Notes under the pieces: model-generated | Databases searched by the model: none | Told to the model about the DNA's origin: nothing | The model's input: only the letters and a program-made list of their open reading frames with translations | NCBI RefSeq assembly: GCF_042453785.1 | Contig: NC_091663.1 | Span: forward strand, 34,770,001 to 34,834,000 | Direction: 5' to 3' | Length of the DNA: 64,000 bases | From: Malus domestica | Lineage: Eukaryota; Streptophyta; Magnoliopsida; Rosales; Rosaceae | Shown: in pieces, positions 45,080 to 58,359 of the stretch | How positions within the stretch are numbered: position 1 is the stretch's first letter | Layout: every line of letters begins with the position of its first letter | Position numbers and translations under genes: made by a program

Positions 45080-46181
45080 TGACACACCCTGACCCGGGAT
45101 GTCCATTAGGACTCTAAATCGAGCTGTGTTGGCTGACACCTAGAATGTGACGAAGCCATAAAGTGTAGTGATGTGGAAGATGTGAATAAATTTAAACCTA
45201 AAAGTGCCTATGCATAAGAGTGTGTGGTGAGCTAGTATGAGCTCATTTCACACGTGATGACAGAGCATAAGTACAACACAGTAAAATAGGGTGAGAATTA
45301 TACCATTGATGGTAATTGTCTAACCCAAGATTTGCCAGTAATCCACGTCGGTACGAAAACTCTGCTACTAGAACCTGGAGGGGCGAAAAATAAAGGTGAG
45401 TGGATCTGAAAATAAAGTTTTAATAAAAACCTTTTGAAAACGTTATAACCCCTCGCCTTAAAACCTGTATAATTTTCAGAAAATAATGCTACATAAGTAC
45501 GAAAACGAACACGTGAGTGCAGTGAAAATAGAAGCATGTCATGCCAAAATATCTCAGCAATAATAAGTGTAAGCCAGTTGTGAAACCAATATAAAATAGT
45601 ATGTCAGTCGGAGTCACCTAACGTGACTTGTACGACTGAACCTGTAGCTCATCAGTCTAGGCTAGCACACGCGTCGAAGTCACCTAGTGTGACCTATACG
45701 ACAGGCTGGGTATAAATATGTACTCTCAAGTGCTACGATCACGTGAAAGTTGTGCGATAAATCGCGGGTCACTTACGAGTCGGAACCCCTATTATGGTTT
45801 GGACGACAGGCTGGCACCAAACTTGGATCAAAGGTGAGCATGCGGTGCGGGAGGTGAACAATCACGTGAATGTTGGCCTTAGCCCTGGGCGGGAGCACTA
45901 ATACCGGGGTGCAGTCGTGATGAGCTCTAAATAAACGTGTGCATACCAATGCAATACAACCCATTCAATCACATAATACTCACCTGAAACTTACCTAAGT
46001 CTTCTCAGTATCACACAATACAATCACAATTGTAACAATGCAATATTTAAAAAGTAACTACTTGCCTCCATAGGATTATTTGACATAACCACAAATCTCA
46101 TCATAATGCAATATATATAACACATTTAAATCATGGCATGTTATGCATAAACAATTTAAAACATTTCTGGAAAACTGCAAG

Positions 46182-46222
<41 letters not shown>

Positions 46223-47586
46223 ATAAAAAGGAAAAAGACCCACTCACCTGAGGTATGCGCTACAACTCCCTAGCACGAATATTGAGGTATCACGAACGAT
46301 CGATGCCTAGAACAATTATCAATCACGTCTCAGAATTATTATAAATAGTACATGTAACTTACATATCCTATTCGAGAAGATCCGTATGTCGGATTCCCGA
46401 TTTGTAAGTTACTGATTTCCTCAAATATTATGTAATATAACGTATCAAAGTTTGGTGACGATCTAACAGTTGAATCGTCCATTGCTATAATAATCAAGCA
46501 GCGGACCTTAATGGAACTAGGTTCAAACGACGGAAATTTGTCAATCGAACTTCACGTATAGAATTAGAGAATCAAATTTAGCCTAGGGAGATCAGGGAAT
46601 GTCTTGGCCCAGGCACCGCCGTACACGGCGGTTGGCGGCCCCGAGTCGCTGAAAAAATCAATTATTTCTAAAAATACTCAAACTTCACATAAATGAATAT
46701 CTCAGTGAGTAGAGCAAGTTTTATACATATGGTCAAGTCCAATTTGGTCGGGAAATGCCTCAATTTCACTAAAACCCATTGAAACCCTAGAAATGGGTGA
46801 ACCTCGATTTTTCCTGTCCAGTGCTCCAACATCCCAAATCTTGTTTGGGTCTTGTTAATGGGCTAAAAAAAAGCTGGAGGATGGTAGTGGTCGACGAAGG
46901 GGCTTGCAGAAACGACGGATTTCGCCGCCATGGCTCGGGACATCCACGACACAAGTTCGTCAGGAAACAAGGCCAATTCCTCTCGAATTTAGGTGGAAAA
47001 CCAAAGAGGGAGTAACGTAATGATGATTGGTGAGGGTAGATTCTCTAAATTTGTCGGAAATTTGATGAATTTCGCCTGAAAAATCAACCGGGTCAAGTAG
47101 GGATGTCGGGTCAAGGGGGAACCGGTTCGGTTCCCCTCCTTCTTCTCTTTCATGCATTCCCTCCTTTCTCTCTTCTCTGATTGGTCACCATCTCATCTCT
47201 TTTTTTCTTCTGATTCCCTCATATTTCCCTCATTTCTCTCTTTTAACTATCATCTTCACCACCCATCTTTTCTTCCTTTTAATCTGGGCCACACACTTGG
47301 CTTTCCAGATTTTGCACCAAAAATATGAAGCTTTCTTGAAATTAGTTAATTTACTAAAATGCCCCCAAATTTAAACGTTAATATCTCATTCGTTATAACT
47401 CTAAATTGCATTCTATTTGCCCCCACACATCCGTAGCAATGAGTACTAGGATACGCCAAGAAAACGAACCTTACGTGACCTGACAAAATGGTCAACAAAA
47501 GTCAACGTCTTTGCCTCGAAGGGTATTTCCGTAAATTCACATTTAAAATTTATAAAGATTGTAATTTTTTGGTACGAGTCATTACA
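45080..47586 (-). repeat. 3' LTR of the LARD-like element (2507 bp)
   Basis: Aligns along its whole length with 51803-54199, with many substitutions and indels. It contains a (GT)n run at 46184-46220 where the partner has a mixed TA/CA run. Starts TGTAATGAC on the minus strand. Confidence 0.9.
46184..46220. repeat. (GT)n microsatellite
   Basis: About 18 GT units inside the left LTR. Confidence 0.95.
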
Positions 47587-50500
47587 ATCTACCCTCTTTA
47601 AGAAAATTTCATCCCCGAAATTTAAAATAACTTGCTAAATGTAAAATACTTGAAAATAGGGAGAAAATATGTATGTAAATACATACACAAGGAAGAAATC
47701 GAGTTAGAGTGGCTGCATAAAAAAGAATGTCATTCCATCGCGATCAGATTGCAATTATTCCTCTTTCATGCCTCCAAGCTCATACATTCTTCATTCCTCG
47801 ATAGTATAGTAGTGTAATACCCGTATAAACCGTAAGGTTGAAAACACCAATTATTATGTAATAACATAAGGAAAACAAAATATACATATAATAAAATATC
47901 AAATATATATATATATAAACGTACGTATATATATATATATATAAACGTACGATTTAAATACTTGTATTGAGTTTAAAACCAAGAGTGGAAATAACTCACC
48001 CAAAATTTGTAATGGCAAAATACCCATATAAATAAAATAATATTGTAGAAAAATATTTTCATGAAAAATAAAAACCCAACATTTAAGCCATTGATATTAC
48101 AATTTGCAGCATGTAATGCCGATAACTCATCGTTGTCTCAATAAGCTAGTGAGAAGTTCCTGAGGATGCCAAAATATTGTTTTGCTCCTCATGTGCGAAT
48201 ATGCCTAGATCGTTCGATTCCTGCCTCGATCACGATATCGTACTATCCTAGAAAGTACCAAACCAGTTGCTAGAAGTGTTTCGATGTCCACGTTCCCACA
48301 ACAATAAGACTCTGGAGTGAAACAATGGAAATATACGTAGAAACGAACACATATTGCGAAAAGCTTCCTTGGTGACTAATCACTAGAGTTGTTCTCCAAA
48401 TCAAAGGTTATAAGATCTGAAAGCTTAAATTAGAGAAACCATATCTCTGACGACATTCTTCGAATGACAGTTGCAGTTTTGAGCCACACTTGAAAATTAA
48501 CGCCACAATCGCCAAGCTTATAACCTACGTTCATACTTTCACCAATATCATGCTGAAATACAACTCAATCTTTAAAGCCGCTTGGAATTTTTTCTTGGTA
48601 AGTCTGGTAAACTCGCAAGAAGATTATACTCCAATGGTTACTACTAGCATCGATATGAAACTGCTGCACACATCTTCTGAGTCGACCTATCGTGAATTCC
48701 CCACTGATTGAGTGAGAAACCATGTTGAGAAGGCTAAAAGAACACTCAAGGATTTGAGAGTCAAAACAAGTTCATCAAATTTAAAGTTCAAAATATCTAG
48801 ATTGATTGTCTACCATCACATTACAAAAACAACTTCCGGAATATTCAATCACCAATGGTAACGATCCATTCAACGGAGTATTTGACGGGTGATTGAAGAA
48901 TTAATGATCACAACTAGATTTCAATATCCGAGCAATTCTTCTGAACAGTCTACCTGTCTTCGAAATAATACGAACTGCAGTACAGTAGACACGTACCCAA
49001 AGTTGACTAGAATGTATTTCCAGCACAAAGGAGTGACTATGGAGTCATAGTTAGAAAAGATGTTGATCAAAATACCAGAAAATCTGATAAATTCAAGAAT
49101 GGGTAATTTTACCAAGTGGTCTAAAATGTAGTCCCTCTGAACCAATGAAAAATGGGTTGACTTGTCAAATCGATATATAAACATCGAAACACCATCATAA
49201 TCTCCACATGTACAAGATACCTCGTACTAGGAGTTTATGGTGATATTTCCCATTTGCATTTAGATACAAAAAGTGATTTAACCATTCAAACGATTTCTTG
49301 ATGGGGTAGAGGTAACATCACATCGATACTCATGAACTTCAACTAGAATGGGATAAGGAAGACTTAAAATGTTTAAGGGTAGGACCAACTCTTACTACGG
49401 TGCTTAATAATTACGTTTGCATAACTAGGATGATTCACAATAGTGCAATCATAGACGTTGATTTAGTTCTTCCAATGTTGCTGTCAGAAACTTAGCTCTT
49501 TGCAACAGTAAGTGAAATTGGGAAGTTCTAACGTTAATAAAGATTTTGGACATATTTCTTCACAGAGAAGTACCATTCGGTTTTCAGATGAAAATGACAA
49601 CTGCTGACTCTAGGTCATATGTATGATGGTTCATTTTGAACAGTTATACCGTTGGGAAATGTAAGCGATAATCCATCATACTACCTCTACACAATTGAAA
49701 TATCCAAGGAACACGTCATCATGGATTTCCAAAATGATCAATGTCATCAAAAAGTGTAAAGTGATGGTGAGGTGAGAACAATAGTTCGGTTGTCAGAAAC
49801 TTTATCCATAATTAACACCCCAAGCTTAACTAATTTATATTGGTCGATAATGAGGAAAAACACTATAGCCGAAAATCGCTAACCAATTGTCAATAAACTC
49901 GACAAGACTAAGGATATCTTAAATCTCACAACACTTTGTGAGAATTTCAACATTTTTCCTCTAAAACCTTTTTTGGAAGAAGGAAAGAATATTGTCCGCG
50001 AAGATCACGTCTCCCGAGATAAGTACTAATCTAAACAAAACTAATGTTTGAGAAATTTGGTCTCATTGCTGAAACTTATGAGAAAATCGTTGAAAAGACT
50101 ACTACGAAGTCGCCAAGTTATGGAAGAAAACTCGAGTTACAAAAGGTGGGTTGGCTAGATCATCAACTCGAAGTAGGGGACAACAGTTTGTAGTCGTCAC
50201 CTGAGGAAGTTGCTAAAATCTAGGTATGATCCTAAGGTTCGAAGTTCCTGGCTAAAGGGCTTGGTTGAATAAATTTCTAATCGGTAAGCTTTAGTAACTA
50301 AGTTCTTCCAAACGGTAGGAGTTGCTCGAAAAGACGCAAGGAAAGTAGTGTAGTATGAGAATGTGGATCGATGATAATATCTCAGGTAAGACTTTGGAAT
50401 ATGACGCCTGAATGTACGACCTCAAAACGTACCATAGTACTTCCTCTCACTATGCCATATGCTAATAGGTCTTCACTGCTTTCCCGATACTTAATTCACT

Positions 50501-51802
50501 CTAATAATGAGAAATTAACTCGTACTTCGCTTTTGCAGTTTGCCTCTCGTACTTCGCTTTTACAGTTTGCCTGTAGAAGTGATCGAAAAAATGGCTAGTT
50601 GAAAAGGTTATGTTTATCTATATAAGTGATAAGGTAAAAACAACTATGAGCTTACTATCCTAATACAAAGCTTGCTCTTAACTTTCCGAGATTTAGTTTC
50701 TTCGGCTGCAGCAATCACTGTTAATCAGTCTATTAGTCGCGCGCTAATTAATGGATTTATGACATTTTGATATTATTCGTTACCCTGAAACTGTGAACCG
50801 ACATTCTAGTATAAAGGTATCAATCCCAGATACCAGCACATGTGTCCAGTATTAGAAATCATACCGTTCGAATACTGGTTGACAGTTCCTGGATATCGGA
50901 CAATATCGTCAATTAGTAGCGCCATCATAAGCTGATTACAAACTAGAGCCCACTCAAGTGGGTGGTTTTTGGACGATTGATAAGGAACTGGTCTTGTAAG
51001 GGGGTTCCATAATTGTAGGGGAAATACTCATTACTTCAATGATTTTATACTAATCATAGGTATACCAACTCGTATTTTGGTGCCTATACTCATCGAAATG
51101 ACGAGTACATCACCAAAAGAAATTTAGAAACTCGTATTGGTTAAGATGTCCCAAAGTCGGAAAGAATAATTTACTAATAATCTACTTTAGAACGGGCTTA
51201 AACGGAAATTGATCTTTCTCCTAAAGATCTGAAATGATAATTAGTGCGTTTAAGAATATTAGTACTATCGGGGACTAAAGTGACTGTCCCCTAGATGTTT
51301 CTTTCGTTAAGTGCTACCACTTTAGCACCAGGTTGTTGCTCAAAACAATTTTTTTTTTTTGAATCTTGTCGAAGTAAACTTCGTAAGAATCCTAATAAAT
51401 GGTATGCTAAAAGGTATTGCCAAGGAATCAAAATTAGTTCTGGTTTCCTATCTTGAAAAGATTGATAATGATGGCTTGAAAATAATGATGGGATTGATTT
51501 ATAGTTCCCTGGTGATACACCGTTATCGATACATTAGTCCTGCTTTAGGGCCATCAACTTGTCTCAAACCTACATCTTTCCTTAGTAGGGAAGTTCTTCG
51601 CTTTAAGCCTAAAAGCGTTCACCAAAGTGACCTTCTAAAATGTCGACAAGTCAACAAAACGGCCCAAAACTTAGGAAAAGTTAACACATTTTTTGTATTC
51701 GACAAGGTGGCAAGATTCGAACATTAGGCTCAAGAACTGAGAATGCTTACATCACGTGTGTGATGAACGCAATATTGCCCAACTTATGCTCTGATACCAA
51801 AC
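47587..51802 (-). other. Interior of the LARD-like element, no gene recognised
   Basis: 4.2 kb with only short frames on either strand. The longest (51359-51727, plus) is antisense to the element and has no family features. Two copies of a taTATATAAACGTACG word lie at 47905-47950. Confidence 0.6.
51783..51801 (-). other. Primer binding site of the LARD-like element
   Basis: TTTGGTATCAGAGCATAAG on the minus strand; TGGTATCAGAGC is complementary to the 3' end of initiator tRNA-Met. Confidence 0.85.
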
Positions 51803-54199
51803 TAACACACCCTGACCCGGGATGTCCACTAGGACTCCGAATCAAGTTATGTTGGCTAACACCTGGAAGGTGACGAAGCCATAAAGTGTAGTGATGTAGA
51901 AGATATGAATAAATTTAAACCTAAAAGTGCCTAAGTACAAGAGTGCGCGGTGAGCGGGTATGAACCCATTTCACACGTGATGACAAAGTATAAGTACAAT
52001 ACAGTAAAATAGGGTAAGAATTATACCATTGATGGTAATCGTCTACCCCAAGATTTGTCAATAATCATTGTCGGTACGAAAACTTTGCTACTAGAACCTG
52101 GAGGGGCGAAAAACATGTGTGAGTTGGCTTAAAAATAAAAGTTTTAATAAAAACCTTTTGAAAACTTTATAACCCCTCGCCTTAAAACCTATATAATTTC
52201 CAGAAAATAATACTGCATAAGTACAAAAATGAATGCATGAGTGCAGTGAAAATAGAAGCATGCCATGCCACAATATCTCAGCAATAATAAGTGTAAGGCA
52301 GGTGTGAAACCAATATAAAATAGTATGCCAGTCAGAGTCACCTAACGTGACCTGTACGACTGGACCTATAACTCATCAATCTAGGCTAGCACACGAGGCG
52401 GAGTCACCTAGTGTGACCTATATGACAGGCTGGGTATAAATATGTACTCTCAAGTGCTACGATCACGTGAAAGCTATGCAATAAATTATGGGTCACCTAC
52501 GAGTCGGAACCACCTATTGTGGTATGTACGACAGGCTGGTACCAGACTTGGATCAAAGGTGAGCGTGCGGTGCGGGAGGTGAACAATCATGTGAAAGCTG
52601 GCCTTAGCCCTGGGCGGGAGCACAAATACCGGGGTGCAGCCGTGATGAGCTCTAAATAAACGTTTGCATACCAATGCAATAAAACACATTCAATCACATA
52701 ATACTCACATGAAGCTTACCTGAGTCTCCGCATCATCACATAATACAATCTACAAGTGTAACAATGCAATATTTAAAAAGTAACTACTTGCCTCCGTAGG
52801 ATTATTTGACATAACCACAAATCTCATCATAATGCAATATCTAAATATAAGACATTTAAATCATGGCATGCTATGCACAATCAATTTAAAACATTTCTGG
52901 AAAACCGCAAGGTATATATGTGTATATATATGTATATATATACACACACACACACTATAAAAAGGAAAATGACCTACTCACTTGAGGTCCACGCTACAAC
53001 TCCCTAGCACGAATATCAAGACGTCACGAATGATTGGCGCCTAGAACAATTATCAATCACGTCGCAGAATTCTTATAAATAGAACATGTAACTTACATAT
53101 CCTATTCGGGAAGATTCATACGTTAGATTCCCGATCTGTAAGTTTCTAATATCCTCAAATATTATGTACTATAACATATCAAAGTTTGGTAATGATCCAA
53201 CGGTTGAATCGTCGATTGCTATAATAATCAAACGGCGAACCTTAATGGAACTAGTTCAAACGATGGAAATTTGTCAATCAAACTTTACGTACAGAATTTG
53301 AGAATCAAATTTAGCCTAGGGAGGTCAGGGGATGTCTCGACCCACGCGTCGTCGTACACTATGGTTGGTCGCCCTGACTCGTAGTGGTCAAGTCTAATTT
53401 GGCCGGGAAATGCCTCAATTTCACTAAAACCCGTCAAAACCCTAGAAATAGGTGAATCTCGATTATTCCTCTCCGGTGCTCTGATGTCCCAAATCTTGTT
53501 TGGGTCTTATTACTAGGCTCAAGATGAGCTGGAGGATGGTAGTGGTCGACGGATGGGCTTGCAGAAACAACAGATTTCATCGCTGTGGCTCGGGACACCC
53601 ACGAAGCAAGTTTGTTGGGAAACAGGGCTAATTCCTCTCAAATTTAGGTGGAAAACCGAAGAGGGAGTAATGTAATGATGATTGGTGAGGGTGGATTCTC
53701 TCAATTCATCGAAAATTTGACGAATTTCGCCTAAAAAATCAACCGGGTTGAGCAGGGTTGTTGGGTCAAGGGGGAACTGGTCAGGTTCCTCTCCTTCTTC
53801 TCCTCCTTCCATTCCTTCATTTCTTTCTTCTCTAATTGGTCACCCTCTCATCTCTCATTTTATGATTCCCTCACCTCTCCCTCCTTTCTCTTATTTAACT
53901 ATCATCTCCACCACCCATCTTTTCTTCCTTTTAATATTGGCCACACACATGGCTTTCCAGATTTTGCTTCAAAAATCTGGAGCCTTCTCGAAATTAGTTA
54001 ATTTACTAAAATGCCCCCAACTTTAAACGTTAATATCTCATTCATTATAACTCCAAATTACATTCTATTTGCGCCACGCGTCCGTAGCGACAAGTACTAC
54101 GAGGATACGCCAAGAAAACGAACCTTACATGACATGACAAAAAGGTTAACAAAAGTCAACGTCTTTGCCTCGAAGAGCATTTGGGGACGGGTTGTTACA
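51803..54199 (-). repeat. 5' LTR of the LARD-like element (2397 bp)
   Basis: Minus-strand start TGTAACAACCCGTCCCC and end GGGTGTGTTA. Divergence from its partner is visible in every line compared, so the insertion is old relative to the element at 13381. Confidence 0.9.
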
Positions 54200-54204
54200 A
54201 TTCC

Positions 54205-54589
54205 TCCCTGTCTCCACCTTTTTTTTTTTTTTTTTGCAAAGGCTATCAATTCCTTTCAATTGAGAAAATTCACTACTTGAATACATACAAAGAATATAAT
54301 GCCCAACTTGATCTTCAAGTGCCAAGAGTTGATAAGTAGTAAATTCATTCGGATAAAATTGAGCAAAACAAATTAGCTTTTGTTCATCAAAAGCCGAGAA
54401 TAAATCATCCGGGCTCAAACTTGCAAAACAAAGACGCAACTTTGTATTTACCTCATCAAAGCAACTATTTAATTCCACAAGTTGCTTATCAACAATAGCA
54501 ACAAAGAGCTCCACATGATAATGATGGAAGTTTGTGATTCTTTGAGCTCCACGCCGTGATCTCCCTCGAGTAACATATCCATCATCCAT
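54205..54589 (-). pseudogene. hAT transposase relic, larger part
   Basis: The minus-strand frame starts MDDGYVTRGRSRRGAQ, then ITNFHHYHVELFVAIVDKQL, a VELNSCFDEVNTKL block, LSPDDLFSAFDEQK and FYPNEFT, ending in a poly-Lys stretch (the T run at 54221-54235) and KVETGRN. This matches the C-terminal half of TTF-type zinc finger (MYM-type 1-like) hAT transposases. It stops at the ATTCC target site; the rest of the domain lies beyond the retroelement at 44840-45079. Confidence 0.88.
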
Positions 54590-54883
54590 GCGTTTATTTT
54601 TTTGGCTCTTGGTGTTTATTTTTTTTATTAAACTAAGGGTCTAAAATTATGTCGTTTTGACAAAGTAATATTTATTAAAAAAAATAAAATAAGAAGAGCC
54701 ACTCTTACAATTGAAGGGCATATATGAAGCCAATTCCAATATTCAAAGAGGCACCACCCAAGTTATCTATGGACATTCATCGAAGTTTAGAGGGTCAGCA
54801 CTCAAGTTATTCAAGAACATTCACTGAAGTTCGAGGGATTAGCTGACCCCTTGCCCCTCAATGCATCCGCCTTTGGATAGCAC

Positions 54884-56020
54884 CACCCTATATAAATCGT
54901 CAAGAAAACAAGCCACATTCGTATGAGCTTTTAATTGAAGCATTAGATTAGGAAGTATTTGTTAATCAATATACTTGAGTTTATTCCAATTTTTTGGGGT
55001 TTAGCCCTTTTTTATCATCAAATAATACAAAATTCTAAGTATCATAATACACGAATTTCGAACTTTGATGTAATTGACATAACTCACGTATGTATTGACT
55101 ACTACGTCACTCCAATTTTAGGTACGTATTCCACATAACACGTTATGAATTCGATTCTTGACACTGATGACTCACACAATGATAATCAGAAAATGCTAAA
55201 ATGTTTATGTGAGCTTTCCTGGCTCCCAAAAAATGAATTATCATGATAGAGCCACCAACTAGTTTCTTTAGAAAAGAAAAAAAAAAAAGAGCGAAGGACA
55301 TTGGAAACTTGTGTTCCTAACTTGACCGGAAGAGTTGTGAGTTTGTTTACGTTTGGGTCGACAGCGATTTACCAAAATCGGTTGGATCATGTCCTGTTAT
55401 ATGCGAGCTTCTAGGGGGTTAGGAGTGGACCAATTGATTCTGTCACCCACCAACCAAAAGGGCAAAGCATAATTAGTAAAGTAAATACGATAAGCTTTGT
55501 GTGAATTAAGGACATTCACATCATGGTTAAGGTAAGTAATCCTTTCTGTTTGGCCGGACATGGGAAGTAATCCTTCGAGATTAAGATAAAATGGTAAGTG
55601 GTTCAATGAAATAGTCATGCCCTTAATTACATAGCAAATGAATAAATGAATGGATTATGGAAAGAAAAATAGTGACATCACTGACATTTTTATTTACTTG
55701 AAATCAAAAGAAATTAAGCTGTTTATTGTGTGGTTTAGCCGAACTCCTCCTTATTTTAGTGTAAAAATATCGATACACTTAAAAATAAAATAAAAAGACA
55801 TCAAAAAATGAAAAAGATAATAATTAAGCATTGACTACTCTGTAATCATTCTAATTCATCATTGTTCTTGTATTGAACGTGGATTCCATTGTGAGACTTA
55901 CGAACTTTTTTATTTCATATGTGCTGGTAAACGCAATGAAACTCATAAGGAAATTCAAGTAGAGGATTATCCAGCTTGGTCATGCACTCTCACAAAGAAA
56001 CAAACCCTGCTGTATTTGTT
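54884..56020. other. Right flank of the hAT insertion, no gene seen
   Basis: AT-rich; short frames only. It ends in a T run at about 56022-56040, after which copy B of the segmental duplication begins. Confidence 0.5.
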
Positions 56021-57148
56021 TGTTTTTTTTTTTTTTTTTTCACATGGCCCTAAGTGCTTTTCTCAAAAGATCTTTTTCTATTAATTAATTCATAGCAACA
56101 TGGTCAAATATGTTTTTTTTTTCTCTTTTAAAATATCAGAAATATAAAAAAAACATGAATCGCTTATGAGTCAAACCTTGTTGTTCAAAAGGAGGGATGT
56201 TCAATTTTAATTTATGGAGTATTATGTTGTGTATCAATTTACAGAAAATGTTTTTTGGTTCAAAAAGTACTTGAAGTGTTGAAGTGTTTTCTGCAAGTTT
56301 CTTGCAGGCTTCTTATAGAAAGCACTTTGTTTATACCATATTTAGGGCCTCGTATTTAGACCTCGTATAAATACTCGGGGGACTTAAATGTAATTATGTA
56401 ATAAATGAAGGGGCAAATATGTAATTAGGGGATGAGCCCTTATTCTATAAAAGGGTCTCCTCACCCTCACAAACCGGAAGTCACTCCTGGCTAGAGCAAA
56501 GCTCTCACACTCTCTCCCTCACTTCTCAGAGAAATACAATACAATCAGTGTGGACGTAGCCCAAACATTGGGATGAACCACGATACATCTTGTGTCATTT
56601 ACATTACTTGCAGATTCACGGCCAGATTTATGTTGTTCCAAGTAGGGCTGGGCACGGGCCGGGCCGAACCTAAGTTTGTAGGAACCTGACATTACCCGAA
56701 ACGGGCCGGGACGGGGCGGGGATTGGATTTTCTTGTATAGGAACCGGACATTACCCGGCCTGGTTAAAACGGGCCGGTTCGGGCCGGGTCCACGGGTACC
56801 CTTTTTTTTTTTTTAACTGCACTGCACAGTTTGAAAACTGCACAGTTTGCAATTTGCAACTGCACAATCACAATGACACTGCATTTATGCAGATTTTGCA
56901 CAAATTCACCATTATTCACATCTAATCTAAATACAAAGTCTAATATCCAAGTTCATAAATTAAATTTTAACAATACATCCAAAATAACAATATTACATCG
57001 TCCTCCAACATCTAAAAATGAAATCCACATACACAATATCCGAAAGTCCAAGACATCCAAATTCCAAAAATCAAATAATCCCAGAATAGTTAGCTCAGTC
57101 TTGCTCCTCAAAGAATGTATGCTCGATCTACATAAAACCAAACTGCAC

Positions 57149-57545
57149 ATAAATCAAAACTGCACATGTATAAATCAAAACTGCACATGTATAAATCAAA
57201 ACTGCACATATATAAAAACTGCACATATAAGTAAAACAAAACACACATACACACACATACACACACAGAGAGAACATACACACACACACACAGAACATAC
57301 ACATATACACACACAGAACATACACACATACACACATACACACACACACGCACAGAGAACATACACACACACGCACAGAGAACATACACACACACAGAGA
57401 ACATACACACACACAGAACATACACACATACACACACATACACACACATAACATACACACATACACACATACACACACAGAACATACACACATACACACA
57501 CACACACGCACAGAGAACATACACACGCACAGAGAACATGTGAGC
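57149..57545. repeat. CA-rich minisatellite array
   Basis: About four 20-base units with AAAACTGCACAT (57149-57235), followed by about 300 bases built of ACACACATAC and CACAGAGAACATAC words. It stays open in several frames on both strands, which produces spurious Cys/Val- and Thr/His-rich frames. Confidence 0.95.
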
Positions 57546-58261
57546 CATCGGTTGAAAGCTTCTAAACATAAGAGCTACAAACTGAACATGTGTGCAGGAC
57601 CATCAACTATCAGTACAAACCAAGAAGCTTAGGAAAAGCTATAACATAATCTTAACACCTCTGTCAACAACTTACTATTCGGTTTGTATAAATAAGTTAA
57701 TGTGATCCAGAGTTGTTCAATAAAGATCTCCTAGCTACTTGTATGAATAAAACAAAGACAACTTATCTCCAAACAACAACTCCGCCATGGCATGTTCATA
57801 TTTAAGCAAGTTAGTTTGAGCCAGAAACAAGATTCTCACTGAATATGAATGAAATACAATCAGTTCTTCTATCAAACAGTATTTATATATGTACACTGTA
57901 ATAGCTAAACGATAAGTTGTAATAATATTTTTTCAATTCTTCATTCCAAAAAATCCTTGCAGACTGCAGGTGATTAGTCTACAACCCATGAAAAACTGGA
58001 ACAGAATCCCAAGAACAATAACTGTGAAATCAAGATGCTGGCTTGTATATCAAGCTTTTTAAGTTTGTATTTTGTACCTCCACCGGTGAACTAAAACTAT
58101 ATCTCTTAAGACAAATCCTAACAGGCCCGCCTGTGATGATTTCACTAACTCTAGGTAACTAGAGAGTTTTGTTAATTCCATCAAAACCCAGAACAGTCTA
58201 GATATACTACAGACTGAGATATTATTCAGAGCAGAGCACAATGTTAAGAGCAGAAACTAAC

Positions 58262-58359
58262 CCGAACAAGTTAAGGCAGCCATATATTTCCAAGATTATA
58301 CCAACTATTGGCCACCGAACGAAAAGGAAAAAGAGACCAAGAAGAAAAGATACAGAGCC
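58262..58359 (-). pseudogene. Captured exon resembling vesicle transport protein GOT1
   Basis: A 98-nt minus-strand exon between a clean acceptor (TTTCCTGCAG) and donor (G|GTTAGTTTC). It encodes GSVSFLLGLFFLFVRWPIVG followed by IILEIYGCLNLFG. That resembles the third membrane segment region of GOT1/SFT2 family proteins (a G-x-ISFGxGFF..xWPxxGMxxExYGF pattern), which act in ER-Golgi transport. Flanking exon-like pieces exist on the same strand (58890-59000 leader-like, ending CTCACAG|GTAAAA) but no complete gene. It is therefore a gene fragment carried by the hAT element. Confidence 0.7.

Larger units (their letters stand above)
42639..45545 (+). repeat. Tandem duplication of about 1.42-1.48 kb across a transposon junction
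   Basis: Unit 1 is about 42639-44056 and unit 2 about 44066-45545. Each includes the TTTTAACG repeat pair, the agcacttttagccatgcac block, the hAT left end, a transposase fragment and the first 460 bp of the long LTR. Unit 1 stops abruptly at gaagcatgccatgc, while unit 2 runs on into the complete LTR. Unit 2 is longer by about 60 bp, within the TTTTAACG repeat. Confidence 0.9.
45080..54199 (-). mobile_element. Long-LTR non-coding retroelement (LARD-like), minus orientation
   Basis: LTRs at 45080-47586 and 51803-54199 flank a 4216-bp interior. The target duplication ATTCC is seen at 43587-43591 (in the first tandem unit) and 54200-54204; in the second unit it reads ATTCA. On the minus strand the primer site TTTGGTATCAGAGCATAAG (51783-51801) follows the 5' LTR, and a purine-rich AAAGAGGGTAGAT precedes the 3' LTR. 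No gag or pol block can be recognised in the interior. Long LTRs with a 3.5-4.5 kb non-coding interior define LARD-type elements; a decayed Gypsy element is the alternative. Confidence 0.85.
43204..54875 (-). mobile_element. hAT element carrying nested insertions
   Basis: The 8-bp duplication GATAGCAC lies at 43196-43203 and 54876-54883. Ends are CAGTGGCGGATTC on the left and ATCCGCCTTTG on the right, a short imperfect inverted repeat. Without the long-LTR element and the tandem duplication about 1.1 kb remains, carrying a transposase C-terminal relic on the minus strand. The element is therefore an internally deleted hAT. Confidence 0.88.

Noticed and set aside
51359-51727. 122-codon plus-strand frame in the LARD-like interior
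   Set aside because: Antisense to the element and without any recognisable retroelement or host domain.
53519-54026. Overlapping frames near the start of the 5' long LTR
   Set aside because: They lie in LTR sequence, are not conserved in frame with the partner LTR, and no retroelement encodes protein there.
57108-57569. Cys/Val-rich minus-strand frames and a Thr/His-rich plus-strand frame
   Set aside because: They are read-through of the CA-rich minisatellite, open in several frames on both strands, with no protein-like composition outside the repeat.
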